Source of the DNA: Prolixibacteraceae bacterium
GTDB lineage: Bacteria > Bacteroidota > Bacteroidia > Bacteroidales > Prolixibacteraceae
Length of the DNA stretch: 34,894 nucleotides
NCBI GenBank assembly: GCA_017998095.1
Contig: JAGODU010000026.1
Coordinates: forward strand, 1-34,894
Direction: 5' to 3'
Shown: piece after piece, positions 25,277-33,606 of the stretch
Numbering within the stretch: the stretch's first letter is position 1
Layout of the letters: every line of letters begins with the position of its first letter
Program-made: the position numbers and the translations under genes
The notes under the pieces: model-generated
Told to the model about the DNA's origin: nothing
The model's database searches: none
What the model saw: the letters and a program-made list of their open reading frames with translations, nothing else

Positions 25277-26380
25277 TTAATATTGTTGCTGTTCTTCTAT
25301 TGCACTAAGGTCGATATCATCGGATTCGCCATTATTGCTGATTTCATACTTTGGTAATGGATTTTTGCTTATTTCAAGCCAGTTTTGTCTGCTCTTGAAT
25401 ATATCAACCGCATTGTATATTGCCTGTTGAAAAGATTCACAGGAAGCAATATTTTGTCCTGCGATATCAAATGCAGTTCCATGTCCCGGAGAAGTCCTTA
25501 CAAAAGGCAAGCCTGCTGTATAATTAACTCCTCTTTCAAAAGTAAGAGCTTTAAATGGAGCTAAGCCCTGATCATGATACATTGCTAAAACCGCATCAAA
25601 CTTATATTGCTGTCCTGACCCAAAAAAACCATCAGCAGCATAAGGTCCAAGTGCTGTAATTTTAAAATTTTCAGCTTCTCTTAATGCAGGAATTATAATC
25701 CGGGATTCTTCATCACCAATAAGACCATTATCACTGGCATGAGGATTTAATCCCAGAACTGCAATACGTGGATTGGTACATGTGAAATCCTGTATCAGAG
25801 ATTTATGTAAAATTTTTAATTTAGATACTATCAATTCTTTTGTAATAACTTCTGTCAATTTACTAATAGGTACATGACCTGCAACTACCCCAACCCTTAA
25901 TCCCTCTGAAATTAACAGCATCAAAGGTTCTTTAACATCAAACTGCTTGGCAAGATATTCAGTATGGCCGGGAAAATTAAAATCTTTTGATTGAATTGCT
26001 TCCTTACTTATCGGTGCTGTTACAAGAGCATCAATCTTTTTATTACGAAGATCTTTGACTGCATGCTCCAACGCCAGAAATGCAGCTTCACCTGCTTGCT
26101 CCGAAATTTTGCCCAACTCAACTCTCACATTATCATCACAACAATTGATGATATTAACCTTATGAAGATCAATTTCATCAACTGACCTTATTTGATTGAA
26201 ATTAAAAGTTTCAAGTTCCAATACTTTCTTGTGATAAGCAGCTACTTTGGGTGAACCATATATTACCGGAGTACATAATTCCAACATTCTGGGGTCAGAT
26301 AATGATTTTATTATTACTTCATATCCTATGCCGTTGATGTCCCCCTGGGTTATACCGACAATTATCTGATTGTTTTTCAT
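25277..26380 (-). CDS. pdxA: 4-hydroxythreonine-4-phosphate dehydrogenase
   Basis: A 367-residue PdxA, the NAD-dependent enzyme that oxidises 4-phosphohydroxy-L-threonine in the DXP-dependent pathway to pyridoxal phosphate. GITQGDINGIGYE opens the protein. The metal-binding histidines are His169 (VVAGHV), His214 (LNPHASD) and His269 (MYHDQG), with FPGHTEYLA at 137-143 and TSPGHGTAFDIAG near the C-terminus. The C-terminal 35 residues (SNNGESDDIDLSAIEEQQQY end) form an acidic, glutamine-rich tail beyond the usual fold. It begins the pdxA-ruvA-sprA unit. A TAATTTTG -7-like element lies upstream (26434-26427) without a clear -33. Confidence 0.95.
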   Translation of the reverse strand: MKNNQIIVGITQGDINGIGYEVIIKSLSDPRMLELCTPVIYGSPKVAAYHKKVLELETFNFNQIRSVDEIDLHKVNIINCCDDNVRVELGKISEQAGEAAFLALEHAVKDLRNKKIDALVTAPISKEAIQSKDFNFPGHTEYLAKQFDVKEPLMLLISEGLRVGVVAGHVPISKLTEVITKELIVSKLKILHKSLIQDFTCTNPRIAVLGLNPHASDNGLIGDEESRIIIPALREAENFKITALGPYAADGFFGSGQQYKFDAVLAMYHDQGLAPFKALTFERGVNYTAGLPFVRTSPGHGTAFDIAGQNIASCESFQQAIYNAVDIFKSRQNWLEISKNPLPKYEISNNGESDDIDLSAIEEQQQY

Positions 26381-26440
26381 TTTCCTGTTTGTTATTACTT
26401 ACATGATACCATTTAAAGGCAAGGCACAAAATTAATAAAA

Positions 26441-26461
26441 AGGGCGAATAACATCCGCCCT
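26441..26461 (-). terminator. Intrinsic terminator of the DUF4837 gene
   Basis: AGGGCG (26441-26446) pairs with CGCCCT (26456-26461) around a 9-base loop and overlaps the stop codon of the DUF4837 gene. On the minus strand the stem is followed by TTTTATTAAT. The short GC-rich stem and T-run fit a terminator separating this gene from pdxA. Confidence 0.7.
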
Positions 26462-27491
26462 ACTGTATGAATTGTTTGTTTATCTTATTCATATCTTCCT
26501 GATTCGTAAATTCCACTGAGTAGATCATAGCTTCCATTTGCCTCAGTAGATTTCTTTTATTTTTGGATGGAGCATACACAAAACCATCAAGACAAATTAC
26601 CCTTTTCTTTAAAAGATCTATTATTGAAAGATTTACAAATGGTCCTCCCATGAAATCATTTTCAATTTTCCATAATCCTCTTAGCTCAGCCGCATAATTC
26701 CCACCTTTATTAAAAGTATTGAAAAGAAGAGGTACTGAAGGTTCTATAAGCATGAATGATCCATCCGAAGGACCGGGAACATTATTCCTTGTTACCAGGT
26801 TTCTTTTTGTTGTCAGATATTCTTGGGTAAACGTACTGTCTGATTCATAAGGATATGAATAAATTAATATCCCCTGACTTATTTCGTCAGTTTCATATCT
26901 TATCCACATAAAATCAGGTTTGTCTTCAGCTACATTAAAACCAACAGGTACATTGATTGTAATGCCAAATCTTTCTTCAGTTTTATCTGAAACCTTTTTT
27001 TCTCTAAATTTTGAATAATTGAGCAAAAGCCTGTCCCTTTCTGCCTTTATGAAAAAACCAATTATTTTATCCTTGTTTTCATCAAAAACCTGCCTGAGTT
27101 GAATTATGTCTTTTGCATTTATGTAAACAATCGACTGAGGATAGGCATAAACATCATTTTTAAAAACAACCTCATTCTTTTCAACTTTACTGCTTATATT
27201 CGTAATTAATAAATTTCTGGTTGTCTTAAAAATATCTTTGAATGCTTCAACAGGAATATCGTTAACTGTAAATACAGGCTCATTCTGAGGAAGCCCAACC
27301 TGAGGCTGAGTCAGATACTCGTTAATGTATTTACCGGTTTCGCTTTCCCAGTTTTCTTTACTTATTATTACCAATAATTCACCTGCTCCTCCAGTTATAT
27401 TTCTTAGAGATGTCGTATTTACACTGTTCTTACATCCTCCGCTTATCAGTATCAGTAATACCAAACTAAAATATAAAATTCGTGATTTCAT
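26460..27491 (-). CDS. DUF4837-family lipoprotein
   Basis: A 343-residue predicted lipoprotein. The signal peptide ends in the lipobox LISGGC with Cys20 as the lipid-modified residue; the next residues (KNS) lack the acidic signal often seen for surface export. Recognisable family segments are GGAGELLVIISKENWE near the mature start, DRLLLNYSKFREKK mid-protein, FGITINVPVGFNVAEDKPDFMWIR and, near the C-terminus, RGLWKIENDFMGGPF followed by CLDGFVYAP. DUF4837 proteins are widespread in Bacteroidota; I know of no established function. It lies between tatA (117-base gap upstream) and pdxA, with its own terminator, so it may be a separate unit or the tail of the rseP-tatA operon. Confidence 0.85.
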   Translation of the reverse strand: MKSRILYFSLVLLILISGGCKNSVNTTSLRNITGGAGELLVIISKENWESETGKYINEYLTQPQVGLPQNEPVFTVNDIPVEAFKDIFKTTRNLLITNISSKVEKNEVVFKNDVYAYPQSIVYINAKDIIQLRQVFDENKDKIIGFFIKAERDRLLLNYSKFREKKVSDKTEERFGITINVPVGFNVAEDKPDFMWIRYETDEISQGILIYSYPYESDSTFTQEYLTTKRNLVTRNNVPGPSDGSFMLIEPSVPLLFNTFNKGGNYAAELRGLWKIENDFMGGPFVNLSIIDLLKKRVICLDGFVYAPSKNKRNLLRQMEAMIYSVEFTNQEDMNKINKQFIQ

Positions 27492-27608
27492 AACTTGCAG
27501 GTTTAAACTATATTAAAGCAACTTAACATCAAGATTTAATTTCTTATTATGCATAAATAGCTGCAAAAAATTAAGCCCTGATGAATTAAAACGAAATCCT
27601 TCAATCGT

Positions 27609-27812
27609 TTATTTTAATTCTCCTTCTTTTTTTATATCCTGACCTTTATCTTCGTCCTTGGTTGCATTCTTAAATTCCTTGACCCCTTTACCTAAACCCC
27701 TCATAAGTTCAGGAATTTTAGCTCCTCCAAAAAATATAAGTACAATCACCAATATCAGAATAATTTCAGGAGCACCAATCATACCGGCAATAATATACGA
27801 TGTCATATTCAT
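27609..27812 (-). CDS. tatA: Twin-arginine translocase subunit TatA/TatE family
   Basis: A 67-residue TatA. It has a short periplasmic start, one membrane helix (about 12-29, [18 protein letters not shown]), the hinge FGGAKIPEL, the amphipathic helix [16 protein letters not shown], and an acidic-then-basic tail. TatA multimerises to form the pore for folded proteins with twin-arginine signals. tatC is not in this window. The gene follows rseP after 62 bases and may share its transcript; no terminator is visible between them. Two in-frame starts (MNM) lie two codons apart. Length and motif order are typical for the family. Confidence 0.9.
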   Translation of the reverse strand: MNMTSYIIAGMIGAPEIILILVIVLIFFGGAKIPELMRGLGKGVKEFKNATKDEDKGQDIKKEGELK

Positions 27813-27874
27813 TTTTATTATTAATTATGCTTAAAGATAACTCCAAATTCAACAAATTGCAAATCAAGGACTCT

Positions 27875-29200
27875 TTACCTGAAAAGCCTGATTATATCAT
27901 TAAGATTTGCATATACTACCAGAAGCAACAATAATGATAATCCTACAATCTGAGCATACTCAAGGAATTTGTCACTAGGCTTTCTTCCGGTTATCATTTC
28001 ATAAAGAACAAACAAAACATGTCCTCCGTCAAGTGCAGGAATAGGCAATATATTCATTATACCTAGAATTATTGAAAGAAAAGCTGTCATATTCCAGAAA
28101 GCATGCCAGTCCCACATTCCTGGAAAAATATTTCCAATGGTTATAAATCCTCCCAACGACTCGTATCCTTTTGTCTTCTTATTGAAGATAAGCTTGAACT
28201 GTTTAAGATAGTCAACTGAAGTTTCCCATCCCTTGGCTATACCTGCAGGTATTGATTCAAAGAATCCGTATTTAATTGTTTTAAGCTCAAAATTCTTAGT
28301 GAAATCATTGTTCCAGCTAACACCTATCATCCCTTCTTCTGTTATTTTAACAGGAAAAGTTAATGTATCTGTTCCCCTTAAAGCTTTTATTGTAACTTCA
28401 TTTCCTTTATTATTACTGATGAGCGCAGAAAACTGATCATGGAATTCAAAAGATTGATTTTCTGCTATAATTATCTTATCTCCCTTTAACATTCCTGCAT
28501 CACGGGCAGGCGAGTTTTTTGCAAATGTCTCAATCTTAAGATCAAACGGGAATCTTATTCCAATTACCCTCTTGTTCTTAACCATAAGGGCAATATCCTC
28601 TTCTGAAATTTCAACATTAACCTTTTCACCATTTCGCTCAACCTGAACTGTTTTTGCCTTATCAAGAACAATTGTTGGCACTATATCATAAAAGCTTTCA
28701 ATAAACTTATTGTCAACAGATAATATTTTATCTCCGTTTTCAAATCCTATTTGCCTTCCTATCTCACTGGCTTCAATTCCATACTTGACATTTTTTGTTG
28801 GAAGATACTCTTCTCCCCATGCATATAATACACCAATATATATTACCATTGCAATCAGAAAATTCATAAGTACCCCGGCAATCATTATTAAAAGACGCTG
28901 ATATGCAGGTTTTGCCCTGAATTCATAGGGCTGAACAGGTTGCTTCATCTGCTCTTTATCCATCGATTCATCAATCATTCCGGCTATCTTTACATAACCC
29001 CCAAGCGGAAGCCAGCCAATACCGTATTCAGTTTCTCCCCTTTTTGTCTTAAAAAGCGAAAATCCTATATCAAAAAATAAAAAGAATTTCTCAACTCTGC
29101 ATTTGAATATCTTGGCAAAAATGAAATGTCCAAATTCATGTACAAGAACTAAAATTGATAAGCTTAAAACTAATTGTGCAGCTTTAATTAAAATTTCCAT
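27875..29200 (-). CDS. rseP: RseP-type site-2 zinc metalloprotease
   Basis: A 441-residue intramembrane protease. HEFGH (21-25) in the first membrane helix and NILPIPALDGGH (383-394) in a late helix together form the zinc site (His21, His25, Asp391, with Glu22 catalytic). Between them lie GGYVKIAGM near the membrane, a second helix (about 103-125), and two periplasmic PDZ domains (about 135-205 degenerate, and 215-290 with SPARDAGMLKGDKI). RseP cleaves membrane-bound anti-sigma factors and remnant signal peptides. It follows dxr by 18 bases in the M23-dxr-rseP cluster, a common pairing in bacteria. No anti-sigma gene is in view, so its targets here are unknown. Confidence 0.95.
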   Translation of the reverse strand: MEILIKAAQLVLSLSILVLVHEFGHFIFAKIFKCRVEKFFLFFDIGFSLFKTKRGETEYGIGWLPLGGYVKIAGMIDESMDKEQMKQPVQPYEFRAKPAYQRLLIMIAGVLMNFLIAMVIYIGVLYAWGEEYLPTKNVKYGIEASEIGRQIGFENGDKILSVDNKFIESFYDIVPTIVLDKAKTVQVERNGEKVNVEISEEDIALMVKNKRVIGIRFPFDLKIETFAKNSPARDAGMLKGDKIIIAENQSFEFHDQFSALISNNKGNEVTIKALRGTDTLTFPVKITEEGMIGVSWNNDFTKNFELKTIKYGFFESIPAGIAKGWETSVDYLKQFKLIFNKKTKGYESLGGFITIGNIFPGMWDWHAFWNMTAFLSIILGIMNILPIPALDGGHVLFVLYEMITGRKPSDKFLEYAQIVGLSLLLLLVVYANLNDIIRLFR

Positions 29201-29218
29201 ATAAATATTTTATTTTAT

Positions 29219-30391
29219 TTAAAAAGTATAAGCATTTATTATTTCCAGCGCTTTAATTCTGGATTCCTCATTTGTTGAAATATGATCCTCAATTGATGGA
29301 TTCTTAATAAAAGGAACTTTAGCCATCGTTTGTTCAATCACTTCCGGCATTTGAAGAAAACTTATCATGCCCTTCAAAAAAGCTCCGATTACTATCTCAT
29401 TGGCAGCATTCAGAATACAGGCAGTATTGCCACCTTTCTGTAAAGCTTCAAAAGCCAACGCAAGATTACGAAAATTTTTAATATCTGGTGAACTGAATGT
29501 CAATTCAGGATATTTTGTAAAACTAAATTTTGGAAAATTATTCGGCAACCTTTCTGGATAATATAATGCATATTGAATTGGCAACCTCATATCCGGCAAA
29601 CCCATTTGCGCTTTTATTGATCCATCGACAAACTGAACCATGGAATGTACTATGCTTTGAGGATGAATAACAACTTCAATATTTGAAGGTTCAACATTAA
29701 ATAACCATTTGGCTTCGATAACTTCAAATCCTTTATTCATAAGTGACGCCGAATCAATGGTAATTTTATCTCCCATATTCCAGTTGGGATGAGATAAAGC
29801 TTGTGCCGGAGTAACATTCTTTAGCTGTTCATAAGTATATCCTCTGAAAGGGCCACCTGAACATGTTAGTAAAATCTTATCTATAGCTTTGGGATCTTCA
29901 CCTGCAAGACATTGAAATATTGCTGAATGTTCCGAATCTACCGGCAATAAGTTTACTCCATTTTCCTTGCATAGTTTAGTTATAATCTCCCCTGCAACTA
30001 CAAGTGTTTCCTTATTGGCAAATGCAATTTGTTTTTTTGCTTCAATCGCCTTAATTACAGGTAGTAATCCTGAATAGCCAACCATAGAAGCTACAACCAT
30101 ATCAACAGAGTCCTGCTGTACTGAATCCTGAATTGCCTGATTGCCACTCCATACTTTTATCCCCTGACCATCAAGAGCATAACGCACCTCTTCTGCTTTC
30201 GTCTCATTTGCAATAACAACAGCTGCAGGTTTATATCTTAAAGCTTGTCTTATCAGTAGCTCAGCACTGTTGTTTGCAGTAAGCACCTCAACTGAAAACA
30301 AATCCGGGTTTGCCTCAACAACTTCCAATGCCTGACGCCCTATAGAACCAGTTGAACCTAGTATTGCAAGCCTCTTTTTTATCTTTGTCAT
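29219..30391 (-). CDS. dxr: 1-deoxy-D-xylulose 5-phosphate reductoisomerase
   Basis: A 390-residue Dxr, which converts DXP to 2-C-methyl-D-erythritol 4-phosphate with NADPH, the committed step of the non-mevalonate isoprenoid pathway. The NADPH loop is GSTGSIGRQAL (12-22) and NKETLVVAGE follows at 126-135. The metal ligands are Asp152 and Glu154 (VDSEHSA) and Glu224 (MNKGFEVIEA). SCSGG is represented by TCSGGPFR (176-183), and HPNWNMGDKITIDSASLMN (201-219) is the substrate-binding region. The start at 30391 is 3 bases after the M23 peptidase stop, so the two genes are tightly linked. The protein is full length with all catalytic residues present. Confidence 0.97.
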   Translation of the reverse strand: MTKIKKRLAILGSTGSIGRQALEVVEANPDLFSVEVLTANNSAELLIRQALRYKPAAVVIANETKAEEVRYALDGQGIKVWSGNQAIQDSVQQDSVDMVVASMVGYSGLLPVIKAIEAKKQIAFANKETLVVAGEIITKLCKENGVNLLPVDSEHSAIFQCLAGEDPKAIDKILLTCSGGPFRGYTYEQLKNVTPAQALSHPNWNMGDKITIDSASLMNKGFEVIEAKWLFNVEPSNIEVVIHPQSIVHSMVQFVDGSIKAQMGLPDMRLPIQYALYYPERLPNNFPKFSFTKYPELTFSSPDIKNFRNLALAFEALQKGGNTACILNAANEIVIGAFLKGMISFLQMPEVIEQTMAKVPFIKNPSIEDHISTNEESRIKALEIINAYTF

Positions 30392-30394
30392 AAA

Positions 30395-31252
30395 CTAATT
30401 GATATATACATATTTTTCAGAATCAAGAGGTTTGCCGTTATGCCACATCTCAAAATGAAGATGCGGACCGGTGGAAAGCTCTCCTTCATTACCAACAAAT
30501 CCGATAACCTGCCCGGATGAAACTCTTTCTCCGGGTTTAACTACAACATCATTATTGTGTTTATATACTGTGATAAGATTATGATCATGCTGTATGTGAA
30601 CAACATAACCAGTCGAAATTGACCACTCTGCAAATATAACAGTTCCAGGTAATGAACTACAAACAGGCGAGTTAAAAGGAGCAACTATGTCTGTACCATA
30701 ATGTCCCGGAGAATCATTAAACTTATTCACTATTATTCCCCTAACAGGTGGAAAAAAATTTACTCCCGATAAAAGGTTATCTTCTTCTTTTGTTATCGAA
30801 TATGAAAATTTATATTTTTCCGGACTTATAAGATTTTCAAAAATCGAATCACTACTCATTGGTTCCATTTCTACATCCTGAAATGATATTTTCTTTTTCC
30901 CTGATAAAGTATCTTTTATTATTTCTCCATTAATAACACTTTGGATTTTTTCCAGATATTTATCCCTCATTTCAATTTCATATTCAAGTGAATCTAGCAT
31001 ATTAGCATTATGAACTATCATCTGGCTCATCTGCTTTGAAGGATAACCGGGAAGAGCCCGCTTTGCCGGTGTGTATATAATAACGATTACTGTAATAAAT
31101 ACTGCTAAAACAAATATTGAAAGCAAAACAAATATAATTATCATCGGAGAAAACTGTCTTGAGAATAACTCGGTAAGACTCTTAAGATCATAAACAGATA
31201 TCCTGTAACTCTTTATCAGTTTGTGATATATGTCTTTAATCCTATCTTTCAT
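30395..31252 (-). CDS. M23-family peptidoglycan metallopeptidase, membrane anchored
   Basis: A 285-residue LytM/M23 peptidase. An N-terminal cytoplasmic segment is followed by one membrane helix (about 37-60), a linker with a coiled-coil tendency (75-110), and the catalytic domain (about 165-280). Zinc ligands are His184 and Asp188 (GHYGTD) and His266 in GPHLHFE, with His264 and His232 (VYKHN) as further active-site residues, so it should be catalytically active, cutting peptidoglycan peptide bridges in the periplasm. The set of histidines distinguishes it from degenerate EnvC/NlpD-type activators. It is the first gene of a unit with dxr and rseP. Cellular role (cell elongation, division or turnover) cannot be decided from sequence. 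Confidence 0.9.
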   Translation of the reverse strand: MKDRIKDIYHKLIKSYRISVYDLKSLTELFSRQFSPMIIIFVLLSIFVLAVFITVIVIIYTPAKRALPGYPSKQMSQMIVHNANMLDSLEYEIEMRDKYLEKIQSVINGEIIKDTLSGKKKISFQDVEMEPMSSDSIFENLISPEKYKFSYSITKEEDNLLSGVNFFPPVRGIIVNKFNDSPGHYGTDIVAPFNSPVCSSLPGTVIFAEWSISTGYVVHIQHDHNLITVYKHNNDVVVKPGERVSSGQVIGFVGNEGELSTGPHLHFEMWHNGKPLDSEKYVYIN

Positions 31253-31298
31253 TCAATATTTAATATTTCAACAAAAATACTAATTAAAAATACAATAA

Positions 31299-31332
31299 AA
31301 CTTACTTTTTGTTCTTTACAAAAAGTTAAGTT
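31299..31332. promoter_or_regulatory. Long AT-rich inverted repeat upstream of the M23-dxr-rseP unit
   Basis: AACTTACTTTTTGT (31299-31312) and ACAAAAAGTTAAGTT (31318-31332) are complementary apart from one unpaired A, with a 5-base loop TCTTT. It lies between divergent units, 47 bases before the M23 start. A -7-like TATTTTTG on the minus strand is at 31279-31272, which would place this repeat at and upstream of the -33 position. Candidate operator or leader hairpin; no GC-rich terminator character. Confidence 0.4.
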
Positions 31333-31397
31333 CGGAAAAGTTCAAAAGCATATATAAATTCATTGAAAAATAAATATTAATAAAAATTGATTATTTA

Positions 31398-31429
31398 TTT
31401 GTGAGATTCAACCTTGAAAGCTATCTTTG
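31398..31429 (+). promoter_or_regulatory. Promoter of the initiator tRNA gene
   Basis: TTTG (31398-31401), then 20 bases, then TATCTTTG (31422-31429): exact matches to both elements of the Bacteroidota promoter at the expected spacing. Transcription would begin around 31436, about 24 bases before the mature tRNA 5' end. Confidence 0.85.
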
Positions 31430-31459
31430 CACCGCATTTCAGAAATGAATTGATGATAT

Positions 31460-31532
31460 TGCGGGGTGGAGCAGTTGGTAGCTCGTCGGGCTCATAACCC
31501 GAAGGCCGTGGGTTCGAGTCCTACCCCCGCTA
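31460..31532 (+). tRNA. Initiator tRNA-fMet (anticodon CAT)
   Basis: A 73-base cloverleaf with anticodon CAT (31493-31495). Initiator marks are present: three G-C pairs in the anticodon stem (TCGGG/CCCGA), A11-U24 in the D stem, and an unpaired first position, here U1 opposite U72 in place of the C1/A72 of E. coli. The discriminator base is A73 and the 3' CCA is not encoded (ACTTC follows). T-arm GTGGG-TTCGAGT-CCTAC is intact with one G-U pair. It has its own promoter and terminator, so it is a single-gene unit. Confidence 0.97.
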
Positions 31533-31543
31533 CTTCAAAGGAC

Positions 31544-31568
31544 AAGCCAGCAGAGATGCTGGCTTTTT
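31544..31568 (+). terminator. Intrinsic terminator of the tRNA gene
   Basis: A perfect 9-bp stem, AAGCCAGCA (31544-31552) and TGCTGGCTT (31557-31565), with a GAGA loop, ending in a T-run (31564-31568). It begins 11 bases after the mature tRNA end. Confidence 0.92.
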
Positions 31569-31701
31569 CATTTTCTGCACCTTCCGTATCTGCTGAAATA
31601 CTGGATCAATTCAACATTAGGTTGGATATTTAATAAATAGCAGCGAGTATTCCTCCAACTCAAATGCTTATCTTTACCCGTATTTAATTAATAGGCTTTA
31701 T

Positions 31702-32553
31702 ATGGAATTTTCATCACCGGCAACAAAAATAATAGAACTCCGTCATTCTAAACGTGACTATCTCGATGAGTCATTTAGCAATGAATTGATTGATAGAATC
31801 CAATCCATTCTTTCGGAAAACAATAAGGGGCCTTTGGGAAATTTGGTTGAATTCAAACTCATTGAGAAATCAACAGCAAAAGCAGACCATAAGGTAAAGT
31901 TGGGCACATACGGTTTTATTTCAGGAGCCCGATACTTTATTGCCGGAGCAATTAACCTTTCTAAGCCTTACATACTTGAAGATTACGGATTCTTACTCGA
32001 AAAAATTATATTACACCTTACCGACATGGGTTTAGGAACCTGTTGGCTGGGCGGTACATTCAAACGTAGTGATTATGCAAACCTCTGGGGCAACGATAAA
32101 CAACTTGTAATTCCGGCCATAACACCAGTGGGTTACCCGCAACAATCGAAAAGCATCAGGGAAAATATTATACGATGGGGAGCGAAATCAGACAGCAGGA
32201 AGCCATGGAATGAACTCTTTTTTGATCATCACTTTGGCAACCCGCTACCTGAAACAATAGCGGGAGACTTTCAACTGCCACTCGAAATGTTACGTATGGC
32301 TCCATCTGCATCTAATAAACAACCATGGAGAGTAGTGAAACACGGTATTTATTATCATTTTTATTTACTCGAAAATCCCGGGTACGACAAAGTTATCAAG
32401 ACCATAAAGCTACAGCGGGTAGATATGGGAATTGCTATGTCACATTTTGAAATCACTTGCAGAGAACTTGGCCTGAAAGGTTTCTGGCAAATACAACAAC
32501 CCGATATTGAAGTCAAACAAGAACAGTATCTTGTAAGCTGGAAAACTGAATAA
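31702..32553 (+). CDS. Nitroreductase-family protein (TM1586-type)
   Basis: A 283-residue flavin-dependent nitroreductase-fold protein. The N-terminus carries the family start ELRHSKRDYLDE (12-23), while the second usual motif, MAPSASNKQPWR (about 199-210), lies far downstream in the second half. Two separate halves, each with part of the fold, match the TM1586-like nitroreductase family (PF14512, recalled), where one chain mimics the usual dimer. GLGTCWLGGTFKRSDY and PAITPVGYP in the middle correspond to the usual nitroreductase C-terminal region. It probably binds FMN and reduces an unknown substrate with NAD(P)H. It follows the tRNA terminator and has no partner on the same strand; an imperfect -7-like TATCTTTA is at 31669-31676. 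Confidence 0.8.
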   Translation: MEFSSPATKIIELRHSKRDYLDESFSNELIDRIQSILSENNKGPLGNLVEFKLIEKSTAKADHKVKLGTYGFISGARYFIAGAINLSKPYILEDYGFLLEKIILHLTDMGLGTCWLGGTFKRSDYANLWGNDKQLVIPAITPVGYPQQSKSIRENIIRWGAKSDSRKPWNELFFDHHFGNPLPETIAGDFQLPLEMLRMAPSASNKQPWRVVKHGIYYHFYLLENPGYDKVIKTIKLQRVDMGIAMSHFEITCRELGLKGFWQIQQPDIEVKQEQYLVSWKTE

Positions 32554-32570
32554 GGAAAAAATATTAATTA

Positions 32571-33440
32571 CTATTTCCACTCATAAACGTAAAGATAGCT
32601 GAAGTTATTTTCAGTTCCTACACCACCCGAACCACTTGCAAGATTTACACGTAACACTCTTTTTTTCAAAGCATCTTCATTATTAGTGGGTTTAATTAAT
32701 TTTATATCGAGAGACTTTTCTCCATCCCAGTCAAAAGCAGTTTGATTAAAAGTGGCAGGAATGTATCCTGACATCGCTTCATCATAGGTTCCAAATCCAG
32801 TAATCGACATTCCGTTTCCAAGACCATTAACTCTGGTACTTTTCATTTTAACAGTATAGGTTTGGCCCGGAATCATTTCGGAAGGAGGCAGAGACCACGT
32901 ATCTGTTTTGGATGATGTAGTTGAATTTCCATTAGATTCTATATCTGTACGGGTTCGAGTAACGTTGCCTTCACTTCCTGTAAACACCGTTGATAAAGTT
33001 GTACCATACTTATTAACCATTGAAAATACAACATTCCAGGGTACATCTGTAAGATAAGTAAACTCATTGCCTTTCCAAGGCTCAATCCATTGAATAATCT
33101 TTTGAGAAAGAACCCAGCTTTTTGCTTTTAATACATTAATAGTAACAGTTTTTGTTGCTTTTTTATAAACATCAACATCGTAAGGAGTAAAATCAACTGT
33201 TAGGTCCTGATTATTTCCAACCTCAAGAATTGTCCCTAAGGGCGGGGTATAAACAAAATCCCCCATAGCGTTGGCAGTTGCATTCAGTTGCGTTGCTCCT
33301 AAAGGTGTGCCGTATTCAATGTCTGCCGGATCTTTCCACGTAATGATAACATCTTCTTTATTGGTTTCCGGATCGTCAGCTTCGCAGCCGGTTATTCCTA
33401 TTATAAATCCAAACAAAAGAATTGATATCATACTCTTCAT
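32571..33440 (-). CDS. Lipoprotein with one bacterial Ig-like (MBG-type) domain
   Basis: A 289-residue predicted lipoprotein. The start at 33440 gives MKSMISILLFGFIIGITGC with lipid-modified Cys19 followed by EADDPE, an acidic stretch like the surface-export signal of Bacteroidota lipoproteins; an ATG eight codons upstream (33464) is also possible. Residues about 33-104 match the repeat ITW-DPADI-YGTPLGATQLNAT...YTPPLGT found in MBG/Ig-like domains of secreted proteins, here as a single copy. The remaining 185 residues (three Trp-rich stretches, QWIEPWKG, VPWNVVF, TWSLPPSEM) I do not recognise. It is probably surface or outer-membrane attached. Its stop is 18 bases from that of the convergent nitroreductase gene, and a sensor kinase lies upstream on the same strand. 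Confidence 0.7.
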   Translation of the reverse strand: MKSMISILLFGFIIGITGCEADDPETNKEDVIITWKDPADIEYGTPLGATQLNATANAMGDFVYTPPLGTILEVGNNQDLTVDFTPYDVDVYKKATKTVTINVLKAKSWVLSQKIIQWIEPWKGNEFTYLTDVPWNVVFSMVNKYGTTLSTVFTGSEGNVTRTRTDIESNGNSTTSSKTDTWSLPPSEMIPGQTYTVKMKSTRVNGLGNGMSITGFGTYDEAMSGYIPATFNQTAFDWDGEKSLDIKLIKPTNNEDALKKRVLRVNLASGSGGVGTENNFSYLYVYEWK

Positions 33441-33606
33441 ACTAATAAACAGCGTTGCATTCATTGTGTCTTATGGTTTAGAGATTTGTATTACAAGTAG
33501 CTTATTGTCAATACAATTTAATAAAAATAAAAATGAAAATCAAGAAGTATATGTTTCAATTTATTAAATAGATAATCTGATTTATTAAAATCATGCTATA
33601 TGGAGG

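Noticed and set aside
31299..31332. Inverted repeat as a transcription terminator
   Set aside because: The stem is AT-rich and lies upstream of both flanking transcription units, so there is no transcript for it to end.
31569..31701. Additional small RNA or tRNA after the tRNA-fMet terminator
   Set aside because: No cloverleaf or second promoter with both elements was found; only an imperfect TATCTTTA before the nitroreductase gene.
32951..32960. GGGTTCGAGT, identical to the tRNA T-arm at 31510-31519, as a possible tRNA-derived attachment site
   Set aside because: Only 10 bases match, the copy lies inside the lipoprotein coding frame, and there is no integrase or phage gene nearby; chance is the simplest explanation.
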